Shown one piece after another: positions 41,905 to 50,469 of a DNA stretch of 64,000 bases. Numbering within the stretch: position 1 is the stretch's first letter; every line of letters starts with the position of its first letter. The position numbers were made by a program, and so were the translations under genes. The stretch covers positions 1 through 64,000 of the forward strand of contig JASLPY010000019.1 of assembly GCA_030744755.1 (NCBI GenBank), given 5' to 3'. Under the pieces are notes generated by a model that did not search any database, was not told the origin of the DNA, and saw only the letters and a program-made list of their open reading frames with translations. This DNA comes from Kiritimatiellia bacterium (GTDB lineage: Bacteria; Verrucomicrobiota; Kiritimatiellia; UBA8416; JADHWI01).

Positions 41905-41988
41905 GGCGGGCAGACTACTACAAGCGGGGGTGGGGGACAAGTTTGCTGCGACGGCGCAGGCCCGCTTTCCCAACTGCCGGTATTCAAA

Positions 41989-42040
41989 TGGAGGGACGCG
42001 GGCCTCCGCGTCCGGGGTCACGGAGGCCCGTGACCCTCCA
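41989..42040. repeat. TGGAG/CTCCA paired-hairpin element, 52 bp
   Basis: Outer stem TGGAGG/CCTCCA encloses GGACGCGG-GCCT-CCGCGTCC and GGTCACGG-AGGC-CCGTGACC. Loops GCCT and AGGC are reverse complements; the 8-bp stems differ but each pairs perfectly. It lies upstream of the DMT transporter start. Confidence 0.9.
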
Positions 42041-42132
42041 CGAGCTGGCGCTCGCGGCTACGGGGGAAATGTGAAGCTCTTCTCTTTGTAGCCACCGGCG
42101 TTTAGCCGGTAGATCTGGATCACGGGTGGGGA

Positions 42133-42192
42133 GGGACCTCTCGGAGATAGGTCCCTACTTCTGTAGTACATGCCTATCTCCGAGAGGCATGC
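42133..42192. repeat. Paired-hairpin element, loop family ATCTCCGAG, inside-out copy
   Basis: Stem GGGACCT, loop CTCGGAGAT, stem AGGTCCC, then TAC; 4 nt; then GTAGTAC and stem ATGCCT, loop ATCTCCGAG, stem AGGCAT. It has the same loops as copies A and B at 11154 and 14294, but with different, still self-complementary stems, and the order of the two hairpins is reversed (CTAC facing GTAG). Nothing else is recognised between 41905 and 42215. Confidence 0.95.
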
Positions 42193-42215
42193 ACCTTCCC
42201 TCGTTTCCCCCATCC

Positions 42216-45200
42216 TCAATCCATCGGCCCGGGACGAACAATGCGGGGCGCTGTCTTGACCCTGGGGCGGACAGCCAGCCAATCGACACCCGGGAAGACT
42301 GGGTCTGGGATTTCACGCACTTCTTCTTCGCCGCGATAGGGCGCCATGGCATCTATCCAGGCGATGATTCTGCGTCGGCTGACTTCATCCACTTTGACTT
42401 TCGGGATCTTGCCGTCTTTGGAAGGCGGGTGATTGCCTGAGACAATCTCGACGAGTCGGCTCTTGTACGAGAGCTTTGTCATCGGTTCAGGCGTCTGGTA
42501 GGCCTTGGGGTCCGTCTGACTATATCCTTCAACCATGATCATGTCGGCAATGCCGAAGCCCGGAGGCGGGTTCGCGGGTTTCCTGTAGGCTTGTCCCCAT
42601 GATGGTTTGCCGATGAAGAGCGAATAGGTTGCGTCCCAACCCATCCAACCTTTTTTCGGGGTCAGATCAAGCGTCTTGCGTGCTTTTCCATCGCCCTGGT
42701 GACATTCCGCGCAGTGTTTGTCCAGTACGGGCCGCACGTAACGGTCCCAGCTTACTGTAAGGTCTTTCCAGGGCGGGGGTGTTATATCACTTGGCTTACG
42801 AGAAGCTGCAATAGTGCGAGTGACTCCTTGAGGCGCGTTACTGCGCGATTCATGACATCCCACGCATCCGCGGCGCTCACCGGGCATTACTCCTGTGAAA
42901 CTGCGCATGGTCTGCAGAGCACGGAACTTATCGTCGAGCAGCTGGAAATGGAGTGGAAGACCTGAAGGCGCATTGAATGAGACTGATCCGTCTCTTTCAA
43001 CTGGAACGGTTCCGAGGATTCTCTTAACTCCTTCTGACTGTACAGCGGAGACTACGGGGCCTGTCGAAAGCTGCGGACGCTTGTGCCAGTAAGTATAGGT
43101 CTTTGCGTCAATACTCAGTATCCGCATATATTTTACTTTTCCCTTCACCTCTTCCGGCATTCCTTCATATACATTGTTACTGAAAATCACGCCGTCCTTG
43201 GGGTTCAGACGTTCTTCTTTGGTTGGCCATTTGACCATGTCAGGGCGAACCGGCGGTTTCTTGCGCGCCTTTACGGGCATTGCATGAAATATGTTGTGAT
43301 GACCTTCGTAGATGATCTCGCGATTTCCATCCACATCCATCAGGTAAAGGACGAACTTGTTGTCCAGTTTTCTTGACTTGTCATTGCGTCTTGCTGAGAC
43401 GAGGAAATCCTTTTCACTGAGCGGGTATGGTGAATAGTAGGCTTTATAATTGCCGCTGTGGTGATAATTGGGGGATTCGACATTATGAATAGGACCATTC
43501 CCTACTTCAGCCCAGCGAATTTCAGCTGTGACCTTGGTCAGGCCGTCGGGATAATTGAAGCCCTTATTTGGATCGATGATTCCCACGGAGCCATCGAACC
43601 ACTGGTGATGACCTGCGCCAACAAACATAATTTTCTGACTGCCTGGAATGCTCCGTGCGTCTTTGAGCAGATCAGGCCATACGCTCTGGTTGCCCCACAG
43701 GGTATTTACCTGTGTGCCGTCAGGATTAACCGTCCAAAGCCCCTGTGCGCGCCATAAAGGTTTATCTGTGTATTCCCAGCGCGTGTATATAATACGCCCG
43801 TCGTTCATTACTGTGGGCAGGTAGTCCGGCTCATTGTTGCGGGAGACAATATAGATGTTATTTCCGTCCAGATCACAGCGGGTCAGTACATACGCGCTGG
43901 TAGGGGGCATGCATCGAACATAGGTATGCCCACGTGTGCTTGAGAACATGATGTGTTTCCCGTCGGGAAGGTAGATCGGGTCAAGATCATCATAAGGTCC
44001 TTTTGTGATCTGGCGCAGTCCCATGCCCGCCTGCCCTGAGCCTGTCGAAGGGTCCGCATTGATTTCGTAGATATGATATGACTTCTCGTTATGCGGTTGG
44101 TAGCAGAACAATATTTTCTCTCCGTCCCATGAAACATCCGGGCGCCAGAACGCGCCGTGCAGTGGTTTCTGAGGCATGAGCTGCTTGAGTTCGCCGGCGG
44201 GGGAGAGTCCGTCGAGTATCTGCAGTCTTGCGCCGGGCACAGCCATGTAGCCCAGTCGGTGCTTGGTTTCATGATTCCATTCGCGGCCTGCCGGAAACGG
44301 CATATCTACAAAGACAACCTTGCTGAAGTCCACTACCGGGTTCTTGAACATGATGCGGCGCTTTATTTCACGGATCTTGAAATAGAGTTCATTGACAGCT
44401 GTCTGGGTTTTAGGCGGTTCCTTGTCCAACTCAGCCAGTTCGGCCAGTTCCTTGTCGAAGTTGGCGTCGATTCTTTCAGCAAGTTCACGTGCCCGCTTGA
44501 TCTCGCTTTTTAAGTGGTGTTTGTTAGGTTTGCCTACCTGGTACAGCCAGTCCTGCTGGAGTACAGCTTTTGCCTCATCGGCTGTGAGGGTGCGCGTTTC
44601 AGGAGTTATTGGGTTGTTGACATGTGGGGCAGGGCTTTCTGCGCGTGGACGCGTGTTATTGATGTTCAGGGCTTCGATCCTGTTCCCCAGCAAAATCATC
44701 TCCTGTGCTGTTTCATCATCCTGCGGTTTGCCGCTTAGTTTTTCAAATGTCTTCTTTATATCTGCGACTTCTTTCCATTTCTTTTCTTCTTCAGGAGACA
44801 GGTTTTTCCATTGAAGGTCGGTAAGCGGGAGGTAAATGCAGATATCGTCGATTAGTGCCGCTGTAACGGTTCCAGGAGCCCGTTTGGGTGTGGGGCGTCC
44901 AGGGATTTGTCCGGCAGGTTTTATTGTTCCCAGCTTTGCGAGGGTCGCTTTTGATTTGGCAGGGAGTTCTTTTATGTTTTGTGTGGCCAGTTCGGCTATT
45001 TCTTTATCTGAAAGGGCCCGGTTGTATATGCGCAGATCATCCATTGCGCCCTGAAAGCATTCGCCGCCGTTCATGGATCCGATACAGCCGGGGGCGGAGC
45101 CGCCCGCTTTTATGGTGCCGGAGCGGTAGAGCGATTCAATCTCGTTTCCGTCCAGGTATACGCGCATTGTCTTGCCGTCGAATGTCGCGGAACAATGATG

Positions 45201-45665
45201 CCACTTCGCATCAAGAACAGTTGCTGGATTAAGGGCTGCATCGCACTCGATGTATCCATTGATGTTGAGCCCCAGTGACAAAATAGTCCCGTTGTTCTGA
45301 AATGAAAAGAGGACGCGGTTGTTACCGTCTTCCTTGCGGAAGATCTCGCGGTAGCTTGAAAGATCGGTTGGAAGCACCCAGGCGCTCATGGTGATTTCCT
45401 TCGTTTGAGAGAAATCAGGTTTTCCGGCAATCGACAGCTTATGGCCTCCGGCAAGACCTATAGCCGTACCGGAAACTCCAGGAATTCTGTCTATCTTGCC
45501 TGGCATTGACGCACTGTTCTTGTTACCGCTGGCGTCTTCGCAGACAGAAGCGGATTTTCCGTCGAATGTCCAATGTGCGAGAAGCGACTTATCAGCAGCG
45601 CTAGAAGGAAGTTCAGCGTATAGCAGGGACAGCGATATCAATAGAACGATACGTGATGTTTTCAT
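42216..45665 (-). CDS. HzsA-related LamG/beta-propeller/cytochrome c protein
   Basis: A 1149-residue exported protein (GGAGG before ATG 45665; signal peptide to about SSAA). Residues 25-215 are a LamG/concanavalin-like domain (LLAHWTFDGKSA ... GAMDDLRIYNRALSDKEI). A linker with helices leads to a TolB/PD40-type propeller (DDLDPIYLPDGKHIMFSSTRG, EPDYLPTVMNDGRIIYTRWEY) of the kind seen in proteins labelled HzsA-related. Two c-type heme sites follow: CVGCH at about 933-937 and CAECH at about 984-988. This suggests a periplasmic redox or carbohydrate-binding protein; hydrazine synthesis is not implied. An inserted DPSTGSGQA repeat lies in the propeller. Confidence 0.78.
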   Translation of the reverse strand: MKTSRIVLLISLSLLYAELPSSAADKSLLAHWTFDGKSASVCEDASGNKNSASMPGKIDRIPGVSGTAIGLAGGHKLSIAGKPDFSQTKEITMSAWVLPTDLSSYREIFRKEDGNNRVLFSFQNNGTILSLGLNINGYIECDAALNPATVLDAKWHHCSATFDGKTMRVYLDGNEIESLYRSGTIKAGGSAPGCIGSMNGGECFQGAMDDLRIYNRALSDKEIAELATQNIKELPAKSKATLAKLGTIKPAGQIPGRPTPKRAPGTVTAALIDDICIYLPLTDLQWKNLSPEEEKKWKEVADIKKTFEKLSGKPQDDETAQEMILLGNRIEALNINNTRPRAESPAPHVNNPITPETRTLTADEAKAVLQQDWLYQVGKPNKHHLKSEIKRARELAERIDANFDKELAELAELDKEPPKTQTAVNELYFKIREIKRRIMFKNPVVDFSKVVFVDMPFPAGREWNHETKHRLGYMAVPGARLQILDGLSPAGELKQLMPQKPLHGAFWRPDVSWDGEKILFCYQPHNEKSYHIYEINADPSTGSGQAGMGLRQITKGPYDDLDPIYLPDGKHIMFSSTRGHTYVRCMPPTSAYVLTRCDLDGNNIYIVSRNNEPDYLPTVMNDGRIIYTRWEYTDKPLWRAQGLWTVNPDGTQVNTLWGNQSVWPDLLKDARSIPGSQKIMFVGAGHHQWFDGSVGIIDPNKGFNYPDGLTKVTAEIRWAEVGNGPIHNVESPNYHHSGNYKAYYSPYPLSEKDFLVSARRNDKSRKLDNKFVLYLMDVDGNREIIYEGHHNIFHAMPVKARKKPPVRPDMVKWPTKEERLNPKDGVIFSNNVYEGMPEEVKGKVKYMRILSIDAKTYTYWHKRPQLSTGPVVSAVQSEGVKRILGTVPVERDGSVSFNAPSGLPLHFQLLDDKFRALQTMRSFTGVMPGERRGCVGCHESRSNAPQGVTRTIAASRKPSDITPPPWKDLTVSWDRYVRPVLDKHCAECHQGDGKARKTLDLTPKKGWMGWDATYSLFIGKPSWGQAYRKPANPPPGFGIADMIMVEGYSQTDPKAYQTPEPMTKLSYKSRLVEIVSGNHPPSKDGKIPKVKVDEVSRRRIIAWIDAMAPYRGEEEVREIPDPVFPGVDWLAVRPRVKTAPRIVRPGPMD
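44029..44054. repeat. Short repeat inserted in frame (DPSTGSGQA), copy 2
   Basis: GCCTGCCCTGAGCC then TGTCGAAGGGTC on the plus strand, encoding DPSTGSGQA between IYEINA and GMGLRQITKG in a propeller blade. One mismatch to the copy at 38208-38234. Confidence 0.85.
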
Positions 45666-46046
45666 TATTTCTCCTCCAGCCTTTCTAGGTACTGTCAAGA
45701 GCCTGCAGGCTCTTGATTCCTGAACCTTCTGTTTATCAACGGGTTACGGGATGTTAGCCGTTCTCCCCCGTTTCTGACCCTCTCGGTCGACGATTACGGC
45801 GACGACTACGGCAGACGATTGGAAGGATTCTCCTCGTAATCCGTAGTCGTCGCCGTAGTCGTCAACCCTCTCCGCTTTCATAGCTTTTCATACTTTTCAT
45901 TCAATTTTTGACAGAACCCCTTTCTATCCAGGTCTTATACCTATTACCCGTATAGCCAATATCAGCGGCAACCGCGGCGCCGCACTCCAGAACAAATCTC
46001 TCATATTCAAGCCAATGAGCTTTGTCTCGTCTAACGCTCATACCGG
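45666..46046. repeat. Gap with two palindromes
   Basis: No gene seen. A 20-nt palindrome CAAGAGCCTGCAGGCTCTTG lies at 45696-45715, in the 5' region of the HzsA-related gene and without a T-tract. A larger inverted repeat has arms 45789-45811 (beginning GACGATTACGG) and 45841-45863 (ending TAGTCGTC). A fragment GCGCCGCACTCCA near 45980 matches the right end of the TGGAG/CTCCA elements. Confidence 0.7.
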
Positions 46047-47387
46047 TCACCGGCCTACAATCGTTGCCGTGTCGGCCTTGTAAATCCAGGCCATGTCGGT
46101 GGACCGGTTTCCGTTGGCATCGTGACCGCCGAAGTATATCACGTCTTCTTCACCCTTGAACGGTGAATGCGCGAAGGCGCGAGGAGCGACCAGAATAAGT
46201 TTATCCGGGTTCCACTTACCATTGACCTCATGGGGCTCATACTCTTCAGGAGCAGTGCGAACGCTGTAACAGGCGCCGGCATAGTAGTGATTCCAAATCA
46301 ACTCTTGCGGCCCGCGAATCCGCTGTTCGTACCCCACTATGTGCGCTGTTTTCCCACTGCGCGGGTCTTTGAACGGGAAGAAGCGGTTGTAGCCCCCCAG
46401 GCTGAAAATCGCCGTTGCTTTCTCCTCCGTCATCGCCTTGTTGAACAGGGCACGAAGCGACGTTTCGTCCTTTGCCGGCATCAACTCAGGACCGTCGAGA
46501 CGTTTGATCTCGCCCGCACAGCGTCCCTTGGGAGTCCAGACAAAGATGATCGATTCCCCTGGCCCCACCGGGTTCTTGATTGTGCTGAGTCCACGGATCC
46601 CTCCTACATCGGTATTCACGTTTCCCGGGATACTGTAAGCCAGACTCCATGTCGGCTCCAGCCCGTTATTACGCACGAATATCTTGCCGGCGACGGAGAA
46701 GTAGAGCCTGCCGTTCGCCTCGGTGATCCCTAATGGTCTGGCCGGAAAACTCGAGTCATCCTTGGGATGCTCCTTCCTGGCATCCCACTCAATACTTTTC
46801 GTCTCTGAGTTGTAGACTCCGGAAAGAATGCCCGGATCGCCCACCAGCAGAAAGATACGGTCGACACCCGTCACACGATCGGTAAAAACTTCACAGTCAC
46901 GCGGCACCAGTCGACCGTGACCGCCCTGCATATGCATCGAGTGACTCCACTTCCCCGTAACATCATCCCGCACAAACACCGAAACCGCCCTTCCTCTGGA
47001 GGCGGCCACCAATAACGTCTCGTTGATCTTTTTTCCGTTCTTGTCGGTCTTGAACGTCACGGATTTCAGGATATTGCCCTTCATGTGATTGTAACCCACA
47101 CTCTTGGTCTCCAGATCCACCTGCCATAAGGCGTTCGGCTTATCGAGCCGCAATACCTGAGCCGACTGCTTTCCGTAATTCTCGTCCGTCCAGTATCCAT
47201 TAAACGCGTACAGCCTGCCTTTGTGAGGAACCAGATGCATGATCTCTGACCCGCCCGCATAACGACCCTGGTCATCCTGGTATCCGGATTTATAGGACAG
47301 GCGCCAACCCTTAACATCACCGGCTGAGGCTGAGAGAGTTGTTATGATGAGAGATGCGGCAAGCATCAGACAATGAGATCTCTTCAT
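46047..47387 (-). CDS. Unrecognised exported beta-propeller-like protein
   Basis: A 446-residue protein starting at ATG 47387 with a signal peptide (MKRSHCLMLAASLIITTLSASA-GD). The mature sequence is beta-rich with repeated strand-turn patterns (HLVPHKGRLYAFNGYW, VAASRGRAVSVFVRDDVTGKW, DRIFLLVGDPGILSGVYNSETKSIEW, EANGRLYFSVAGKIFVRNNG, EDVIYFGGHDANGNRSTDMAWIY), suggesting six or seven propeller blades. I do not recognise a family or active-site motif. It lies 67 nt downstream of the GH38-type mannosidase gene on the same strand, so the two are likely co-transcribed, and a carbohydrate-related role is inferred only from that. Confidence 0.7.
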   Translation of the reverse strand: MKRSHCLMLAASLIITTLSASAGDVKGWRLSYKSGYQDDQGRYAGGSEIMHLVPHKGRLYAFNGYWTDENYGKQSAQVLRLDKPNALWQVDLETKSVGYNHMKGNILKSVTFKTDKNGKKINETLLVAASRGRAVSVFVRDDVTGKWSHSMHMQGGHGRLVPRDCEVFTDRVTGVDRIFLLVGDPGILSGVYNSETKSIEWDARKEHPKDDSSFPARPLGITEANGRLYFSVAGKIFVRNNGLEPTWSLAYSIPGNVNTDVGGIRGLSTIKNPVGPGESIIFVWTPKGRCAGEIKRLDGPELMPAKDETSLRALFNKAMTEEKATAIFSLGGYNRFFPFKDPRSGKTAHIVGYEQRIRGPQELIWNHYYAGACYSVRTAPEEYEPHEVNGKWNPDKLILVAPRAFAHSPFKGEEDVIYFGGHDANGNRSTDMAWIYKADTATIVGR

Positions 47388-47454
47388 GACTCTTATCCTT
47401 TGGTTATATAGCAACGGAAACAGATAGGAAATTCTTACATCAGCTTCTTTCATT

Positions 47455-50163
47455 CTACTTCTTGGGTACAAGCTTAATCGTCTCAATGGAGTACTTGCCC
47501 ACGTCCATCCTGGCAACCTTTGACGAGTGCTCCATCTTGCCTGCATCTTCCTCTATAAGATTGGTCCGGCGGGCGTCCTTGATTTCAAAGGCTGGAGCAA
47601 GTTCGACCTCGGTCTCGTCCTTGCCGTCGGTTTCGTAGAAACGTATGGCGATATCGTCGCTGTCTTCAGACTTCTTAACCGCAGTGACAATGACGTTGTC
47701 GGCAGAGACACTCAAGAATGACTTGCTCGCCGGCAGAGTGCCGGAGGAGTTGGACTTGACTACTACCGGGATAAGCGGGTTGTTGACGCCTACACCACGC
47801 TGGCGTCCATTCCGCCAGTCCCCGGCGTGCGAGAAGATCGAGAAGGTAAAGGTGTGGTCTCCCGGCTGGGTCCAGAACGGCTTCCAACGGCTGCAGCTGT
47901 GGGCGGAGCAGAGCATGATAGGCTGGAGGACAGGATAGTCCACCGGCTCCCTGGTGGCATCCATGTAATCCCATGCGATGACGGAAGAGGCGATGGTGAC
48001 CCCGGCCTTGCCGTCGCCGGCGAAGATCCAGTTCTGGGTTTCACGCGGTCGGACGGGGGTATCGCCGAGGTAGCCCTCGCGGCGTTTCCTCTGTATGTGT
48101 TCGTTTCTGACGGTCTTGTTGCCTTCGTGGAACGCTTCGAGCTCCTCCTTGGTCCGCGTGGTCTTGAAGGCCAGTTGTCGCTGGACCTCGTCCTTGCCGA
48201 CTGTGACCTTGCCGTAGGGGGCACCATATGTCACGTTGTCGAAGTCTGCATTGAGCGGGAAGGTGAGACGGATCTGCTGGGCGGCCTCTTCGTCGCACTC
48301 GCGCATGGTGCAGCTTAGGTCGATCTGCTTGAGTCCATCGTAAAGCCTGAGCTGGAAGGAGACCTTGCCCCGGGGTGTTTCCACCTCTTTGGACTCGAAT
48401 GTGACGAAGAGCGGTCCGCTCTCCTTGCAGGCCCAACTCGTGGTGAACGCACCGAGCTTGTCGATGGTGTCGGCGATGGGCTTTGTGATGTGTGTGTGCT
48501 CGCCCGCGCCCTGGCCCTTGTAGATGAAGTTCAGCCACTGGGCTGCCTCGAACTTGTCGGTCTTCAGCAATTCTCGCTTAAGCGTCTTGTCGAAGATGCC
48601 GGCAATGCCCTGCTTGCCCGGTGTGACTTTGAAGTATTTGTTCTCATAGGGTTTGTTCCACGCCTCGCCCGGTTTGATTGGGGCGATGCCGGACTTGCCT
48701 GCCTTTACCAGGTAGAATGTCTTATAACCGAAGGAAGGAACATCCCTGGCAATGAAGACCACGTTCTTACCGCTGACCTGACTGGGAGCTTGCTTTCCGT
48801 CCTGGTCGAGCACCTCACAATCGGCCATGCCTTCCGGAATCGCCATCCGCACGATGTCGGTGCGTTTCCAGGAGAGATTGTTGAAGAGAACAACCGGTGT
48901 GCCCTTGGCGCTGGTCTTGACCTTGGCGCTGATGCCGGTCAATGCGGCATCGAGCATCTCTTTGCTGCTCTTGCGTGCATCGGCGTATTTCTTGTTGAAG
49001 TTCTCAATGCAGCTGTCCGGAGCAATGCCGTGGCAGGAGAAGGTGGCTTCGCACCAGGCCTGAAACAGTTTTTCGGTCGGGTACGCGTCCCACTGGTCGT
49101 CGAGCAGGGCCAGGAACGTGGTGAAGGCTTCGGCCGCGGTGAGTTGACGGGCCGCAGCGCGGTTGTTGACGAACATCTGGTAGTTGGCCGGTGCGGCTTC
49201 ATAGAGCCATCGGCAGGGCCAGTCGCCCTTGAGCTGCTTTAACGTAGTATTGGGCGAGGCCTTGACCCGGTCCATCATGTCGGCCATGGTGTCGTAGGTC
49301 ATCTTCGGCAGGTTCTTGCCTTCGACATACTCATTCCATTTCCTGATCATCGGCATCAGGTCGTTTCGCGGTCCGACATTGTCTTTGGAGATCAGGTGGG
49401 GCAGCACCGGTGGTAGGTTTCGCTTCTTGTACTCGGCTTCCTGGTCTGCGATCCACTGGGTCATCTTTGCGTTGTCTGACGCAATGCTCGGGGCTCCGGA
49501 ACGCCAGTGGATGTTTTCAGCGTAGTGAAACATCATGTAACAGAAGACCTTGGTGCCGTCCGGCGAGCTCCACTCGACAAAGTCGGTGTCGATATCATCG
49601 ATGTTCCAGCCACGGCAGAGGTAGGCTTTGTCGACGCCGGCCTTGACCATGATCTGCGGCATCTGGGCTGTCATTCCAGGGACGTCGGTGTTGTGCCAGA
49701 GCTTGGTGTCGGCGCCGAACTCTGCTTTGAACCAGCGGCGGCCCAGGTAGAACAAGCGCGCCAGCTGCTCGCCGGTGAGCAGGGTGGTGTAGGGTTGTGC
49801 ATACCCCGCGCCCCACTGGATGCGGCGCTCTTGGACGCGCTTCTTAAACCCTTCCACCTTCTCGGGATGCTTCTGGATATAATCATGCAGCCAGACGCCC
49901 GACTCGCCATCGTACTTGAAATCCGGGTCCTCATTCATCATCTGCATGGCCTTGTTGATGGAGCGGAAGACCACCTTGGCTTCCCCTTCGTAGGAGCCGC
50001 TGTGCCAGCCCAGGTCCTGGTGGGAGAGTTGCATGATGCTGACGGTACCCTTCTTGAGGTAGTCAATCTTAGGTGGTGGGGCTGTGGCTTTGGCCTCATT
50101 CTGTGCCATGGCGGGGCTGGCGAGTGTTAATGTGATGATTGAGGCTGCTATCACCCTGTGCAT
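47455..50163 (-). CDS. GH38-type alpha-mannosidase
   Basis: A 902-residue exported hydrolase (signal peptide cleaved after SPAMA-QN; GGGAG 7 nt before ATG 50163). The N-terminal domain has the zinc-binding HxD of GH38 as His 48 and Asp 50 in SHQDLGWH, and the probable nucleophile Asp 160 in WHNTDVPGMTAQMPQI, corresponding to the HxDxFG..xQLPQI region of the family. The central helical domain and the C-terminal beta-sandwiches (HEGNKTVRNEHIQRKRREG, HTFTFSIFSHAGDWRNG) complete the normal GH38 length. The substitutions around the motifs (QDLGW for TDxGW) mark a divergent clade, so the exact glycosidic bond is uncertain. Confidence 0.82.
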   Translation of the reverse strand: MHRVIAASIITLTLASPAMAQNEAKATAPPPKIDYLKKGTVSIMQLSHQDLGWHSGSYEGEAKVVFRSINKAMQMMNEDPDFKYDGESGVWLHDYIQKHPEKVEGFKKRVQERRIQWGAGYAQPYTTLLTGEQLARLFYLGRRWFKAEFGADTKLWHNTDVPGMTAQMPQIMVKAGVDKAYLCRGWNIDDIDTDFVEWSSPDGTKVFCYMMFHYAENIHWRSGAPSIASDNAKMTQWIADQEAEYKKRNLPPVLPHLISKDNVGPRNDLMPMIRKWNEYVEGKNLPKMTYDTMADMMDRVKASPNTTLKQLKGDWPCRWLYEAAPANYQMFVNNRAAARQLTAAEAFTTFLALLDDQWDAYPTEKLFQAWCEATFSCHGIAPDSCIENFNKKYADARKSSKEMLDAALTGISAKVKTSAKGTPVVLFNNLSWKRTDIVRMAIPEGMADCEVLDQDGKQAPSQVSGKNVVFIARDVPSFGYKTFYLVKAGKSGIAPIKPGEAWNKPYENKYFKVTPGKQGIAGIFDKTLKRELLKTDKFEAAQWLNFIYKGQGAGEHTHITKPIADTIDKLGAFTTSWACKESGPLFVTFESKEVETPRGKVSFQLRLYDGLKQIDLSCTMRECDEEAAQQIRLTFPLNADFDNVTYGAPYGKVTVGKDEVQRQLAFKTTRTKEELEAFHEGNKTVRNEHIQRKRREGYLGDTPVRPRETQNWIFAGDGKAGVTIASSVIAWDYMDATREPVDYPVLQPIMLCSAHSCSRWKPFWTQPGDHTFTFSIFSHAGDWRNGRQRGVGVNNPLIPVVVKSNSSGTLPASKSFLSVSADNVIVTAVKKSEDSDDIAIRFYETDGKDETEVELAPAFEIKDARRTNLIEEDAGKMEHSSKVARMDVGKYSIETIKLVPKK

Positions 50164-50469
50164 TGTAATCTCCCGCATTGTTGTTTGATTCAGAGATAAT
50201 AGGTATCGAGTGGAGAGATTTCAAGAGGAGGGAAGCCGATTTGGAGTCGGCTTGCCATAGGTCCATAGGGGTCGGACCACGGTAAGTCACATGCTTGGAG
50301 GGAGATAAGTGCGATGGAAAGTGGGGCTAATCTCTTTAACCACAAGCACTTGCCGTGGTCCGACCCCGTAGGTAGGCCGTAGGCTGGCCACTTTCATAGG
50401 GGCGGACAAGTCGGCGAGATTAGTGTAGGAATTGGCCGAAGGCCATGGAGAAGAAACTGTTCAACCCGC
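50164..50469. repeat. Gap with long inverted repeat
   Basis: No gene seen. Arms GGGGTCGGACCACGGTAAGT from 50268 and CACTTGCCGTGGTCCGACCC near 50347-50366 pair almost fully around a loop of about 60 nt, followed by CGTAGGTAGGCCGTAGG. A short hairpin GAAGCCGATTTGGAGTCGGCTT precursor lies at 50235-50255. No T-tract follows the arms. Confidence 0.75.

Noticed and set aside
42216-45665. Hydrazine synthase and an anammox origin
   Set aside because: The resemblance is to the broad HzsA-related propeller group found in many PVC bacteria; no hydrazine dehydrogenase, other Hzs subunits or anammox genes are nearby.
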